This document shows positions 1-13,837 of a DNA stretch of 64,000 nt, piece by piece. Every line of letters starts with the position of its first letter. Within the stretch, counting starts at the first letter, position 1. Source of the DNA: Channallabes apus (Eukaryota; Chordata; Actinopteri; Siluriformes; Clariidae); NCBI GenBank assembly GCA_030522415.1, contig CM060118.1:30245651-30309650 (forward strand). The letters are read 5' to 3'. Under the pieces are notes generated by a model. It was not told the origin of the DNA, ran no database searches, and saw nothing but the letters and a program-made list of their open reading frames with translations. Position numbers and translations under genes: made by a program.

Positions 1-2635
1 GCTGTGGTAAATAAATAAATTTGACTCAAACATTACTGCTTAAACATGCCCGATTTATTTAAATGAATGGCCTCTCAAGTATAACAGAAGAAAAGACATT
101 ATGAAATAGTGAGAAACTCTGGCAGCCTCTACACTCGCCCAATTATGATTTCCATGCCAGTAGAGAAGTTAGAAACTTTAATCAGGAAGACTTATTTGCA
201 GCCATGTTCAATCAATCATGTTCTGGACAATCAATCAAACCATGGTCTGCACTATTTTTGTCTTAACCTATATCCTGGCTTGACTCATGCAGTGCCTATA
301 TAAGAAGTCCAACCAAAATTGACCAAGTACTTATATACGAATATGGCTCACTTGCCAGTAGAAACAGTGACAAAATGGATAATTGTGGGCAATGTGCCAA
401 GCTGAGCCGAGCTCTAATTATGTATCTCATACTAATAACTATAAAACTGAATTAAAGCAGAACACACAATCTTTAAGCAGAAGAGAGCATGGCTATTTCT
501 TGAGGAACTCCTGAATTGTCAGCGCTTTCTAAATCAGAAGCATAACCTTCAACTCAGCCTATATCTGCAGGCATGTGATTATAATTATCCTCCATCCCTT
601 ACTGACCTAATCACCCTACCCAGAATCCTCCACTGTTCTAGAGACGAACTTCACTGATGCCAAATACTCATCATCTAAGGCCTTGAAGTCATGAATGATC
701 TCATTTTACCAAGAACAGGCCAGAATCCAAGAGCGTTAATTACCTGAAGACAGACTTCACTTGAACAAAAACAAAACGAAATGACGAGCGCATGAAGAAA
801 ACAAACAAACAAACAAAAAAAAAACAATAACGATTAAAATCTGCAGGAAGACCACTTAGAAAAAGAAAATACATTTAGAAGCAGTTCTAAAAATGATAAA
901 GCAACCCCCTCCCCCCTCCCACACACGCATATTATGGGCATGGTTTTTGGGCAGTGGGAAGAAACTGGACAAACTAGAAGAAACCCAAACAAAGTGGAAA
1001 CATGCAAACCTCCACAAAGACATTAACCTGAGCTCAGAAACTAACCTGGGTTTGTGAAGCAGCAATGCCATGCACTGTTTTATAGTGGTATTCGTTTACT
1101 AATGTGTACCCATTCAGAGGTTTATTAATGTGTACCTGTTCATGTTAACTTAAAAGAATTTTTCATTCATCTCAACTTCAAGCATTTAGATTTTTACATG
1201 TATACTAGCACTGAACCTCTGCTTCGCAAAACAGTTATCCTAGTTTAAATGCACAAAATTAAATCAGATGAAAGATTGAAGAAACATGTAAAGGAACTGA
1301 ACAAAACCAGGGCCACTGGGAGAACTACTGTGATACATCTTTGCTACACAGACTGAAGTTAATGGTCAGTGACGAGCCAGCTTGTGGCAGGAAAGCAGCC
1401 TGAGGTAAGCAGTATATTTGCTGTTTTTGTTTGTCCACTGTTAGCAATGCTGAAAGCGCAGTGTGAGTGGTCAGCGGCCAAGGTGCTAGATCACCATCAC
1501 TGCTCTGATAGCCAAACTGACGTGATCAGTTGGAGACATCACTCTAGGCTTTCTTGTTAAATAGCACACACATACATGTAATCTCTGCCTCAGGAACAAG
1601 AAGCTCAGGCAGCAGAAAGAAAGCAGTGCTATATTTGGAATATACAAGACAATCAATTAACTGAAAAGACAAAAACGTTTTCATTCCTATTTTTTTTTTA
1701 AACCACATACAGCAGCACAAACTATACTACTTTTCAAAGTGCCTTTCATGTCAGCAAGAGGAAATTTTTGGATTCCTCAAACTGGACTTGAAAAGAAAAA
1801 AAATAAGAGCAAAAAGAGGAAAAACAGCTGCCCAACCTCATTCATGTGAAAACTCTGGTGATACTCAGACAGAAAAAGTTAGTGGCCATCCTGGAAATAT
1901 TTGCTGCTTAATGTCCATCTTATTCATCAGAAGGGAAGTGAGCAAAAGAGAGAGACATGTCCCTGACCTTAGTAACATTCCTTTAAACACTCCTAACCAA
2001 ACTGCTCCTCAGCACAGCTCATTTAAGATAGGAAGAGGCATGACAGGGACAGTTCTATCACAAAATATCAACACTAAGGTGGCGTGATGCGGCTTGACAA
2101 GAAGAGGACTGCATTTTCCTATTAATGAATAATTATCAATAAAATATGGCATTTCATACTTTGCATAATTTTTCTTAATTTTGCGGATAATAATTTATTT
2201 CCTGTAATCACTTACTGTAGGTAAACATTCTCTCACCAGCCTCTCGTTATTCTCGAAATGAACAATAAAAAAATGCATTTTGTTATATTGCCTTGAAAGT
2301 GCAAAGTCCTCTCTCCTGCAGACACATCTGTAGCAGAAAACTTTTACTGGCATTGAAGACTCCTTCCTTAATTATATTTAAAAAATAAATAAATAAATAA
2401 AAAACTTACACAGGTTAAATATTATATTTTTATAGCTTCTTCTTTTTTTTTTAAATAACCATATTAGTCTTAGATTATGAAGCATCCACCTTCAACTCCC
2501 TTAGAATAGTCTGTTACAATAGCAAAGGCAGCATATTGAAATGGCTGAAAACTTTTTTTTTGCCATTTGCATTTAAACAAATGCTTAAGAGTTTTTAATT
2601 CTATGGATAATTAGGATTTTTGCATGGATAAATAC
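1..2635. other. srbd1 downstream intron, no gene seen
   Basis: AT-rich non-coding sequence. Since the last srbd1 exon in the window ends at 9227 with a good donor, this stretch should be part of its following intron. I see short A/T runs and no coding pattern or recognisable repeat. Confidence 0.5.
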
Positions 2636-3662
2636 TGCAATGATGGGTTTCCACTAACTGACGCAGAAAGTAGCTTTTTAAAGAACCATGTCGGAAGATG
2701 TATTCTGTTGTCATGGTAAAGATACTTCAGAAGGGTCAGATTATTGGCCTGCATTGGGCGATGAAAACTCAAGAGATTACCTGAATGGGGTTAGGAACTG
2801 TCCAAAACATTAAAACTGGAAGGTTAGCTCGGTACCATCACTTCATGGACGAAATGTGTTAAAAAATTATAAATGATTTAAGCACTTAAAGCTGGGACAG
2901 TAGGAATCACAGCTATGTTTAATAGTAAAAGTAAGAGCATTTCCACACACACACAACACAATGAGAACTCAAAGAATTACAACTAAACATATAAAGGGCC
3001 ATAAGAAAAAAAAACCTTTTCAGTAAGACTAATCAGAAACAATTAGTCAATGTTTCAATTTGCTAGAGAGCCATAAGATTGGAATTTGGAGCAATAGAAA
3101 AAGGTCATGTAGTCTGATTAGGCCAGATCTATTCCAGAGTGATGGGAACGTCAAGGTGAGATCAACAGCATATGAAGTCATGCACTCATCATGCATAGTG
3201 GCAACTGTACGAGCCTCAGGAGGCAGCGGTATAATCTGGGGCTGCTTCATTTAGTCAGGTCTAGACTCTAGAAAATTAAGTCAGCTCATGACCTGTAATA
3301 AATGACCAGAGTATCACAGCTGTGCGTTTTGTCCTTCATGAAGAGAAAAAAAAGAAGAGGGGGGAAAAAAAAAAAAAAAAAAAGAATTGTTCCTGGGAGC
3401 ATGAGATAATTTTAACATGTGACTTGGCCACAAAAGAGGCCTGACCTTAACCCGACTGGAGGTCTATGGGATGTGCTGTGGAGAAGACCTTATGAAGAGG
3501 TTTGACTCAACCATCATAAATACACAATCTCAGCCAAATATCAATTAACACTGGTAAAAAAATATAATAATATTAATAATGTTTAAGCTGTCCAAACAAT
3601 GACATGCTAAATCCATCCCACGCGGTCCAATGTGCATGACATTTTTCAGCGAGGCATTGTAT
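2636..3662 (+). mobile_element. Tc1-like transposon relic
   Basis: Degenerate Tc1/mariner-superfamily copy. The 5' part (about 2690-2820) resembles the start of a Tc1 transposase gene. About 3040-3250 resembles the middle, and about 3425-3560 the C-terminal part, ending in a terminal-repeat-like block (gaggcattgta, to 3661). All frames are broken by stops and indels and a poly-A run sits at 3365-3383. The same family appears at 60165-60340 and, as a deletion derivative, at 61717-62104. Family assignment is from remembered similarity to fish Tc1 elements. Confidence 0.7.
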
Positions 3663-4027
3663 AAACCTACATCTTTCTCCCTTCAGAGTCTTTCAATCAA
3701 AGAAAATGAATCAGCATCTGACGATCAGATTCAAGAACTGCAGGACAGACCAACAACTAGACTAAACTGTAGCACTTGCTATAGTAATTACTACATGTTG
3801 TAGTAAACTATTATTTTTACTATAGTTAGATGTGTTGGAAGATGAAACTTGAAATTCACTATAGCATCTATAAAGACAGCCTTCATGCTTTCAATTTGGA
3901 ACTAGCCACAGTTAGACAGACATTTTTCTCAAAAAGGAAAAGATATATATTTTCTCAAATATTATAAACAGTAACAAACAACACACGCACTCTTTTTGCT
4001 ACTGTTGAGAGACTGACAAACCCACCA

Positions 4028-5896
4028 AGTCAGATTCCCACTGAAATTGAGTTTGCTTCCTTCTTTTCTAAGAAAATCAGTAATATTAGAAGGGCAATTA
4101 ACACATCAAGTTATGCAGAGGTCAGAAAACCTCAAACACAACCTCACAAAACAGTTACTATGTCTGTCTTTCAAGCAATTGATAGCAAAATCTTGGGAGA
4201 AATAGTACAGCACCTCAAATTGTCAACCTGCGACCTTGACACACTTCCCACATCTTTTTTCAAAAGTGTGTTTAACTGTTTAGAAGCAGATCTTTTAAAT
4301 GTGGTGAACACCTCACTTCTCTCTGGGACTTATCCGAACTATCTGAAACCTGCAGTTGTAAAGCCACTCCTGAAAAAGAGCAATCTTGATAATACAATAT
4401 TGAAAAACTACAGACCAATATCAAATCTTCCTTTTATAGGTAAGATTATTGAAAAGATTGTTTTTAATCAGCTGAACAACCATTTAAAGTAAAATGAACA
4501 CCTGGACATTTTTCAACCTGGCTTCCGTGCGGATCATAGTACAGAGACTAATAGAATACTAATAGAAAGACTCAAAAACTGGGTCGGGCTTTCTGGGATG
4601 GCACTCAAATGGTTCAGGTTATACTTAGAAAGAAGAGGTTATTATGTGAGTATAGGAGAGCATAGGTCTAAGTGGACGTCCATGACATGTGGAGTCCCAC
4701 AAGGTTCAATTCTTGCACCCCTCCTGTTTAGCCTGGACGCTAGACGCTCCCACTAAGTCAGATAATGAGAAAGAACCAAATTGCCTATCACAGCTATGCT
4801 GATGATACCCAGATTTATCTAGCCTTATCTCCAAATGACTACAGCCCCATTGACTCCATCTGCCAATGCATTGATGAAATTAACTGTTGGATGTGCCAAA
4901 ATTTTCTTCAGTTAAACATGGAGAAAACTGAGGTCATTGCATTTGGAAATAAAGATGAAGCTCTGAAGGTGAATGCATACCTACACTCTAGGGGTCAAAA
5001 AACAAAAAATCAAGTCAAGAATCTTGGGGTGATTCTGGAGACAGACCTTAGTTTCAGTAGTCATGTCAAAACAGTAACTAAATCAACATTCTATCCATCT
5101 TAAAAACATTGCAAGAATTAGATGTTTCGTTTCCAATCAAGACTTGGAGAAACTTGTCCATGCCTTTATCACCAGCAGAGTGGATTATTGTAAAGTTCTC
5201 CTCACCGGCCTTACCAAGAAGACCATTAGACAGCTGCAGCTCATCCAGAATTCTAACTAGAATCAGAAAATTTGAGCATATCACACCAGTCCTCAGGTCC
5301 TTACACTGGCTTCCTGTAACATTTAGGATAGATTTTAAAGTACTTTTATTCGTTTATAAATCACTCAATGGCCTAGGACCTAAATACATTGCAGATATGC
5401 TCACTGAATATAAACCTAACAGACCACTCAGATCGTTAGGATCGAGTCAGTTAGAAATACCAAGCGTTCACACAAAACAAGGGGAGTCCGCCTTTAGCCA
5501 TTATGCAGCCCACAGTTGGAACCAGCTTCCAGAAGAGATCAGATGTGCTAAAACATTAGTCACATTTAAATCGAGACTTAAAACTCATCTGTTTAGCTGT
5601 GCATTTATTAAATGAGTACTGTGCTACGTCCGCACTGACTGCACTGTATTTTATATTAACTTTATTTATTATTATTATTATTATTATATAATTCTTTTTA
5701 ACGGTTTCTAAATCAAATTTTAAGTAGTTTTAAAAGTGTCATTACGAGCTGTTTTTATTATCAAATTTAAATAATTTTAAAAGTTTGAGTGCTCTTATTT
5801 TCTATTTCTTTTTATAACCATCTTCTTCTCTTTTATTTAAAGCACTTTGAATTACCATTGTGTATGAAATGTGCTATACAAAAACTTGCCTTGCCT
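4028..5896 (+). pseudogene. L2-type LINE relic (reverse transcriptase)
   Basis: Broken non-LTR retrotransposon of the L2 clade. The reverse transcriptase is readable in pieces: 4160-4492 (KNYRPISNLPFIGKIIEKIV), then about 4560-4740 containing CGVPQGSILAPLLF, then 4765-5103 containing the catalytic YADDTQIY. The C-terminal block is at about 5109-5615 (LRSLHWLPVTFRIDFK, WNQLPEEIR). The segment that should hold the first catalytic aspartate motif is missing between STETN and LKNWVG near 4550. Stops and frameshifts separate the pieces, so it cannot be active. The 3' tail has an (ATT)n run at about 5663-5690 and ends aagcactttgaatt...cttgccttgcc near 5896, typical of L2 tails in fish. Confidence 0.85.
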
Positions 5897-8800
5897 AGTT
5901 TATTATATAGTAATAAATATCTAATTCCTATAAAAATAAAATAAATTACATAATATACTATGCTCACTGTTCCAGACCCAATCGTACATACAGTACTTTG
6001 TTGAAAAATATTTGCAGATGTTTAAATGATGAAATTGGTTTATATATAATTCTTTTTTTTCCCTGCTTACTGTACTGTATTTTTCAAAAGCAAAAGTTAA
6101 AAACCTCTTAGCCAAACTTGTTTAGAAAGCTACACGGCACTCTAATCAAACTCCAAATCTTACATCAAATTATGATTAGGCTTAATTTTTTATTATTTGT
6201 AAGACTGCTCATTATAGCATTTTAATTGATTATTATTATTTTAGTGTTACAAAATGCAATTACACATATAAGTTAGTAATATAGCCCTGCAGAATATAAT
6301 GACTTTTGTGTTATTTGCAATGTACTAATGGGTGGTCAACAATGCAAACTCTACAATTTGATTCATAGCAATAACCTGTAATGAGTCTAAGCTACAAGCC
6401 ATTTGTTTTTTCGTTACTGAAGTTGAGTAAGAGAGTGTATCATACTTTGCCAGGCTGTGCTTAGACTATAGCGTCATGGATCTATATTTGATTCTCATGA
6501 TAATAATTCCAAGATGGGGCTGATTTTTTTCCCCCCCTAAAGGAATATTTTTAATTTAATTGTTTCTATTTTTTGTTGTTGTTTCTATTTCAATTTCTAT
6601 TTATAGATTATTTATTTAGTTTCTTCTGTTATTTGCACAAAGTAGGAGCGTTTCAGGATACATTTCACTGCGTGTTGTACTTGTATAACTATGCATGTTA
6701 CAAATTAAGAATCTTGAATGCATAGACAATTGTCAGATTTTTTTGTAAATATTAAAGAAAATGCAGGATGGTGTTAACAAAAATGGCAACAGGCACATGG
6801 GCAGGAAAATGTGGCAATATTGGTCTGTAAAGCGAGTAGCAAAACCATAATGAGCACAAGTCAGTTCTCCCACGGGCTGATGGTTACATGTGTGCTGCTG
6901 GCTCTGACTGTCACTGCACAGGAGCAGTCAAGCAGAAAAAAAGAAGGGAGCATCCTGGCAGGAATGAGGGGACAGAAGAAGGATAAGGGAGAAAGACACC
7001 AGGAGGGATTTTCTATCAGTAGTCTATACAGACAAATAGCAGTTGGTGCAAATGGACCCAGAGGTTAAATTAATTTGGAAAAAGCAGATGATGCATTTAA
7101 AAAAAAGGGGGGGGGGGGGCAAGAGACACTGTCCAAAGCACAAATGCGCACAGATCATAATCACTTGAAACATAAGTAACACTTGCAAAATATCTCCTAG
7201 CTCCAACATGAGAGACTCATTTTGTATATTCCTCAACACCAATAATTCAACAGAGATCGTTTTGTATATTCCTCAACACCAATAAATCTCAATAATTTTT
7301 TTTTTTTTAACAAAGTTTTGATATGGCGCTGCAAAATGAAAAAGCAAAATAAACTTCCTGGTGTGAATTCATGACAAAGATATCTAAACCAACAGGAACG
7401 ATATCTGGAGTTCAAAAATGTACAGAATCAGCCCATGTATTTATTAGATTAATTACAGAAAAATATACCAATAGAAAAAACTTGGAAAAAGCAGACAAGG
7501 CACTTTCCAATAGGAATGTGTCGATTTCTGGCCCCTGAGATCCACAGCACACTAGAAAGAGCAGATGAATTTCAAAATATAAGGGTCAACATGGGCCATT
7601 GACAAAAGCTGATGAAAGCATGTCTATCATGTTACTTGGTGTGCTGGCTGAACTATCCATTCACTGATTAACTGAGTGGGATGAAATGAAAAAAAAAATG
7701 CAAGTCAGGTTATAACATGTATAGTTAAATAAGTGGGAAGTTTGGGGAAATAAATAAACGTACCCCTGCAACTGATACAGAACTCTGATACAGCATTTAT
7801 GTAAAAGTAAAAAAAAAAAAATATTTTTTAAAAACAAAGGAGAGACAGAATGCTGAAGTTTCAAGAAGATATGCTTTGTTACACTTTTTCCTGTAGTGCT
7901 GCACAATTAATCACATAAAAATCTAAATTGCCTATTCAATCTAAACTGACCTATGCAATTATTTAATTGCAAAAGGCTGCAATTTATTACAGGTAAAATA
8001 CATATAGTCTGGAATTTACAGTATGTAGAGTTTGTCAATAATTTAAGTTTTTATATTTAATCATTTTGAGTTGACAAACATCACCTTAAAAATGTGTCCA
8101 GTTATTTGCTTTTGACCTAGATAAATATATTTGCATACACAATGGTACATTTAATAGATAGAAAAATGCAGTTTTCATTGCCATTGTAATACGTGTAAAA
8201 ATTGGAATGTCAGTCTTATTTGGCTGAAAAATATATTAAGGTACAGATCTTTAGTTTGTAATACATTTAAATCGTTTGCATTTCTTTAAAATCTGCTTTA
8301 CACATTTTCGGTGTTTGACCATGACTGTCACAGAGGCTAAAACAGCAGCATTCCTATATTTTCTTATATGTTGCTGAATAAGATATTTAATCTGCATGAG
8401 TTATTTCAACTAGCATTTTGCTTTCAGGAACACTTGGCTGTCTCCATCAGGACCAGAAACAGCGCTAAAACATGGGCACGCTGTGTCTGACAGCAGATGC
8501 AGTATTGGTTTTGTAGAGATCTCAAATCTTCTCCTTCCATTTTAGAATGGAGGTTGAAATGGATCCACTTGTGGAGGGCAATGAATGTCAGGTTTGACGC
8601 ACTGTGCTTCGCTGAGGATTACTAAGGCAGATCTATACAAGCTACACTCAGATATGAGAGTAATACCAAAAACCACCACTGCTGCACACCATAGACGGCC
8701 ACTTCAGAGCGGTTCTGGGCAGGCCTCCAGTCCAAACCAAAAGTCAACAAACACAGGTCTGGCTAGATAGAGAATGAGACGATCCCAAATCCAGCTGATA

Positions 8801-9226
8801 TTTGAGTTGGATGAGAGTATGCTGGACAATCTTCGGTTTGAAGGGTGGTAAGAAATATTTGTTTTTAATTAAAGACAGTCAAACAAGATCCAGATATTTA
8901 AAATCCACAAGCCTTACATACTGCAGACCATCTTTATTTCATCTACTCCCACATGTTCCCATAGTTGTTATTTTCCTGCCACTGGGAGTTTATTGATCGT
9001 GCGTTTTCAGCTTTCGGTTTTTGTACTTGCACAAGGTTCTAGGAAGAACTTGATTTCAATTCAAACAAATAAAGATTGATGCCGAGCTTTACTTAAGTGC
9101 TGCTTTTTATGACCAGATTAGGATCAGCTCTCCGGCAGCAGTTCTTATATGACACTTTCTAAGCAGAAACAACCAAACTGACACTGGGTCATTGTTTAAG
9201 GGCAAGAAGTACATTTCCACACTTAC
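5897..9226. other. srbd1 intron sequence, nothing else seen
   Basis: AT-rich intronic sequence without exons or clear repeats, apart from the 40-bp duplication at 7221-7284. Short reading frames here are unremarkable. Confidence 0.5.
7221..7284. repeat. 40-bp period duplication
   Basis: The block tttgtatattcctcaacacc plus aata occurs at 7221-7244 and again, unchanged, at 7261-7284. This is a local tandem duplication with a 40-bp period. Confidence 0.85.
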
Positions 9227-9334
9227 CAGTAGGACACATCCAAAGGTTTGAAAAAGCCACTTTTGATGAGATCAGCGAAAAAAGACTCAGTCTCTCTGCA
9301 TGCTGTGCCATTTCCTATGACAACAGTCTGGCAG
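9227..9334 (-). CDS. srbd1: srbd1 exon 13
   Basis: 108 nt, phase 2 in and phase 2 out. Encodes [16 protein letters not shown] and then [18 protein letters not shown], inside the YqgF/RNase H-like fold. Acceptor CAG at 9337-9335 and strong donor GTAAGT at 9226-9221. No later srbd1 exon was found between here and the left edge. Confidence 0.92.
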
Positions 9335-12300
9335 CTGGATTTGAGAGGGTGAAGGAGGAGAAAGAAATGTCAAAATCTTGTTAATGTGAATGATGCTTAG
9401 AAAAACTATTTTTCACATGTGTGTTTAGGTTTCAGGTTGGAGTTTGATGTATGTTTTTCATAAATTAGATTTTCTTAAGTTTCTACATTTGAATAAATAT
9501 ATGGGCTTATAAGAAATATGGGGACATAGAAACCAATATTCTGGAAATCGGCAATAAATGTGTTCATCTAGCCAAGAATGTACAGTATCACATTTCATGC
9601 AAATATAATTACACACGTTATTTGATTAATTTACACTGAATTACACATTCACTAGGCCATAAATCAACCACCTCCCACATTATGCACTTATATGGCCAAA
9701 GGTTTGTGGACACACGAATATCCAAAGGTTTATGAACATGTGAAAGCCAACAATCTTCTGGGAAGTCTTTACACAAATGTTCGAGCATAGCTGTGGGTAT
9801 TTTTGTTCATTCCGCCATTAGTGAGGTCAGACACCAATGTTGGATGAAGAGGCCTGTTGTGTGGTCAACATTCCAATTCATCCCTAAGAGGTTTAGTGCA
9901 GTTGAGGTTGGAGTCCTGTGCAGTTTCTATACATCAAACATGACAAATCATGGACCTCTCTTTATGAACAGGGGCATCAGCATGCTAAAACAGATTTGGA
10001 TCGTTTAAGACCAAAGAAAGGAAATTCTTAATATTACAGCATACAAAGGCATCCTATACAATTGTGTGTTCCTGCCTTTGTGGTAAAGGTTTGGAGAAGA
10101 ACCACATACAGGTCTCATGATACTTTTGGTTATATAGTGTAGCTTAGTCAGCTCTGAACACACAGTATTTAACTTAGGAATACCAAATCTCAAAACAGCT
10201 TAACATTTTTGGTACAGTGGAACATTAAATAATAACCTGTTAATTAATAATTCAGTTATATGATTTTTGTTTGTTTGTTTGTTTTAAAAATAACTGCATG
10301 CAAGAAATTCTCTGAAATTTTATTTCGGGGAAATTTGACTAAATCTTTTCCAAAACCACACTAAGGCAATAGAAATTAAATAAACACTCTACATAACTAA
10401 CCAAACATATTACTGTGTGCTTAAGATCAGGTCAGCAATGTAAGGACAGCAATGTTTATTTAGTTTTTGGTATGTGTTAGTTATTTCATGTTCATTACAG
10501 CAATGCTGTTAAAAGAAAAGCAATGAACAAAAAAAAAAAAAAGGTAAAATTCACCTGTCAAACAAACAGGTTAAACCCTACACTAAACACCCTGTAAAAA
10601 AAGCCAGTGTGCTTCACCCAGGATGTGGAGATGAGCATTAGAAAAAAAATAAAATAAAAAAAACAGTACAAGAGCAGAGACAGGAAGTGTTTTCAGAATT
10701 GCAGTACCCATGTTTAAGCATCAGGTGGCGCAGTTTGTCAGCCTCTCTGTTCCTGCCTGAGCCATGCAGGTACGCCACATCTGTGTGCAGGATTTGACCT
10801 AAGACGTTAACAAAGACAGACAGTGTAAAAAATTAATAAATACAATAATCTTCAACAAAACATTAACAACCCATTATAGAAGATAGCACACAATCTCACA
10901 AAAGCTTTCTTTTTTTTCTACTCTTCAAACTCTCTTTTTTGACCAGTCAACAGTGTGTTCTCAGCCCTCCAAAAAGAGACAGCTCTGCTACTCCATATAA
11001 TCTGCTTCTGCTTGAGAGACTGTAATCCTACTGGACACTGTCAGACAGCAGAAGTCTGTTTGGTGACACACCCACAGACCTGTCATGGTCAAGCTGAGTC
11101 TGGCACGAAGTGTACAGATGCGTGTGGCGCTGCTTCAGGGCAGAGAGGGCAAAAACATGGTGAAGCCAAATGACACACACACCCACCAGGCCGATCAGAC
11201 ACCTGCGAGGTGGCTGTGCACGATGCACAGCGTGGAGTCGCATTCAGAGAGATGGTACAGTCAGTGCGTATGGCTCTTTGGCTAAAAATCAAACAGTACT
11301 GTTTGAAATACCAAATTACTAACATTTTACAATTACATCCACACCTATTTAGTTTGCAGACACTGTCGGTCTTGAAGATAATACTACATACTGTAATTAG
11401 CATCATCATTTACAAACATAATGATTAAAAAATGTAATGCCAGAATTTATTAATATATAACAAAACAATACTGTTTCTTCAATATTTTGCAAACGATTTC
11501 AAAGATAATTCATTATAAAATGTATTCTGTTGGATTTCCAAACATAATGTGTATGTAACTCATATATAAGCCTTTAAATATATTAATACACTAAAGGGCT
11601 AAAGTTTTTGGTTACCTGACCAGTACACCTTGGTGGTTACTCTGCAAACTGTTGCCACATTGTATATGTAGTACTGGGATGATCTTGTATTAAGATCCCC
11701 CTTCACTCGAACTAAAAGGCGCAAATCTGTAAGACAATTCCCGTGTACACAAACTGAGATCATGGCTAGCTAGAGCGGACATGGAGGAATTTGAGTGACC
11801 TGCACTCTGCACAATGTGTAAACCACAAATACGTTTGAACACAAACAACAGAGATGAAAAAATATACCTGAGCATATTTTCAAATATGCAAAATTCCATT
11901 TTTGGCATTTGACAAAGCAGCAGTCTTTCCATCAATCAACTTCAAGCTTTCCTGCTGTATGTGCCTCAGTGCGCATTTAATACCAACAAAAACATAGGAT
12001 AAACATTCAACATTTCCACGCTCTCTAAAAACAAATTCTCCTTTTTAAGACTTGGAAATCTATAATTGAACATATTTAGCAGGACAGTGGGCGGCACGGT
12101 GGTGTAGTGGTTAGCACTGTCTCCTTGCACCTCCAGGGTCCGGGTTCGATTCCCAGCCAGGCCCGATTCCCGTCTCTGTGTGCATGGAGTTTGCATGTTC
12201 TCCCCGTGCTTGGTGGGTTTCCTCCAGGTACTCCGGTTTCCTCCCACAGTCCAAAGATATGCAGGTTAGGCCGTTCCCAAAATGGCCCGTAGCGCGCGAG

Positions 12301-13769
12301 TGTGTGTGTGTGCCCTGCGATGGATTGGCATCCTGTCCAGGGTGTACCTTGCCTCGTGGGATAGGCTCCAGGTCCCGTGACCCTGAATACAAGATAAAGC
12401 GGTATAGAAGATGAGTGTGTGAGTGAGTGAGTGAGCAGGACGGTGTAGTCTTACTGGTGGGTGAGAGGATTGCCAGTTTGCAGCCATGGCGATATCCAGG
12501 ATCCACGCCCATGAGCACACACCCGCGAACAGGGCACACCAACAGCCGCTGTCGAAGATTACGCACAAACATATCAACGGACTCCTTCTCGGCACTGGTG
12601 GTCAGCTTGGTCCTGAGACAGAGAGGGGTAGATACAGCAGAATGGAAAACATTCAGTATTTTAATGCACTTCTAAAGTTTTAACAACATCGATTAACATC
12701 AACTGTTATAGCTGAACTGTCTGCCACCTAACTGTATGAATGCAGATCAATTCCTTACTCTCTTCACCCAAATGAGGATGGGTTCTCTGTTGAGTATGGT
12801 TCCTCTCAAGGTTTCTTCCTATTGTCATCTCAGGGAGTTTTTCCTTGCCACTGTCGCCCTCGGCTTGCTCATCAGGGACTATCTGACCATTTTTATTAAT
12901 ACACATTCGCATTCTATACAAACGTAAATAATTCTTTTGATTGTGTAAAGCTGCTTTGCGACAATGACACATGTTAAAAGCTCTATACGAATCAAATTCA
13001 ATTTAATTGAATTAAAGTTAAAGGAAATCAGCCTGAAATGCATAAAAAAAAAATTTTTTTTTATAATTTGGATGTGTTTAGTGAGGCTGGTGCTAACTTC
13101 TTAGTTGATGCTGCATTTACATAATCCATGTGACGTTAACAGTTCTTAAGACATTCAATTCCATATAAATTAGAAGTCTAACAGGAAAATAGTCGTGGAA
13201 ACAGGAACAGGAAAGTCGTGCTGAATTATGGCAGAGAGTCACATGGTACACATAATGCTGTGGGTGGATTTAGTAACATTAATTTGTAGATTTGGAACTT
13301 TATCCATTTGATCAGAGTTTGTAGGTGAGCAGGAGAAAGTGTTAGACACATCCATGACTAAAGCTCCGCTGCACCAGACTGCTCAGATAGAGAAGGAAAT
13401 TCAAAGCAGAGATTCAAACAATCAACGTAAACAAAAACTTAACCAAAGTCAAAATCCTTTAGATGTTGATGGGGGAAAAAAAATAAAATAAATAAAATAA
13501 AACAGTGAACATCAATGTGATGAAGATCACATGTTATTAATTTAACATGTTAATTACAGCCATTTATATTCTGGCCACTCAGTGTGAATTTTCTTTTTAA
13601 AAGCTTGAAATAAACTTGTTTACTTATTTTTTTTTTTAAATGAGCAAGCATACCTGTAGCCTCTGCTGAGCAAGGGCACTAGACGTCGTTTGTAGGAGTC
13701 CTCTACAGCACTGTTTAAAATTTTCATTAGCTCTGGACGTGCAAACCCCTGTGGTCTCCACCTACATGC

Positions 13770-13837
<68 letters not shown>

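Noticed and set aside
12111..12572. Minus-strand open frame of about 150 codons joining srbd1 exon 11 to following sequence
   Set aside because: It is exon 11 read through its donor into the antisense SINE; the Ser/His-rich tail is repeat sequence, not protein.
13620..13832. Cys-Val repeat protein frame
   Set aside because: This is the (CA)n run translated; only the exon 10 part is coding.
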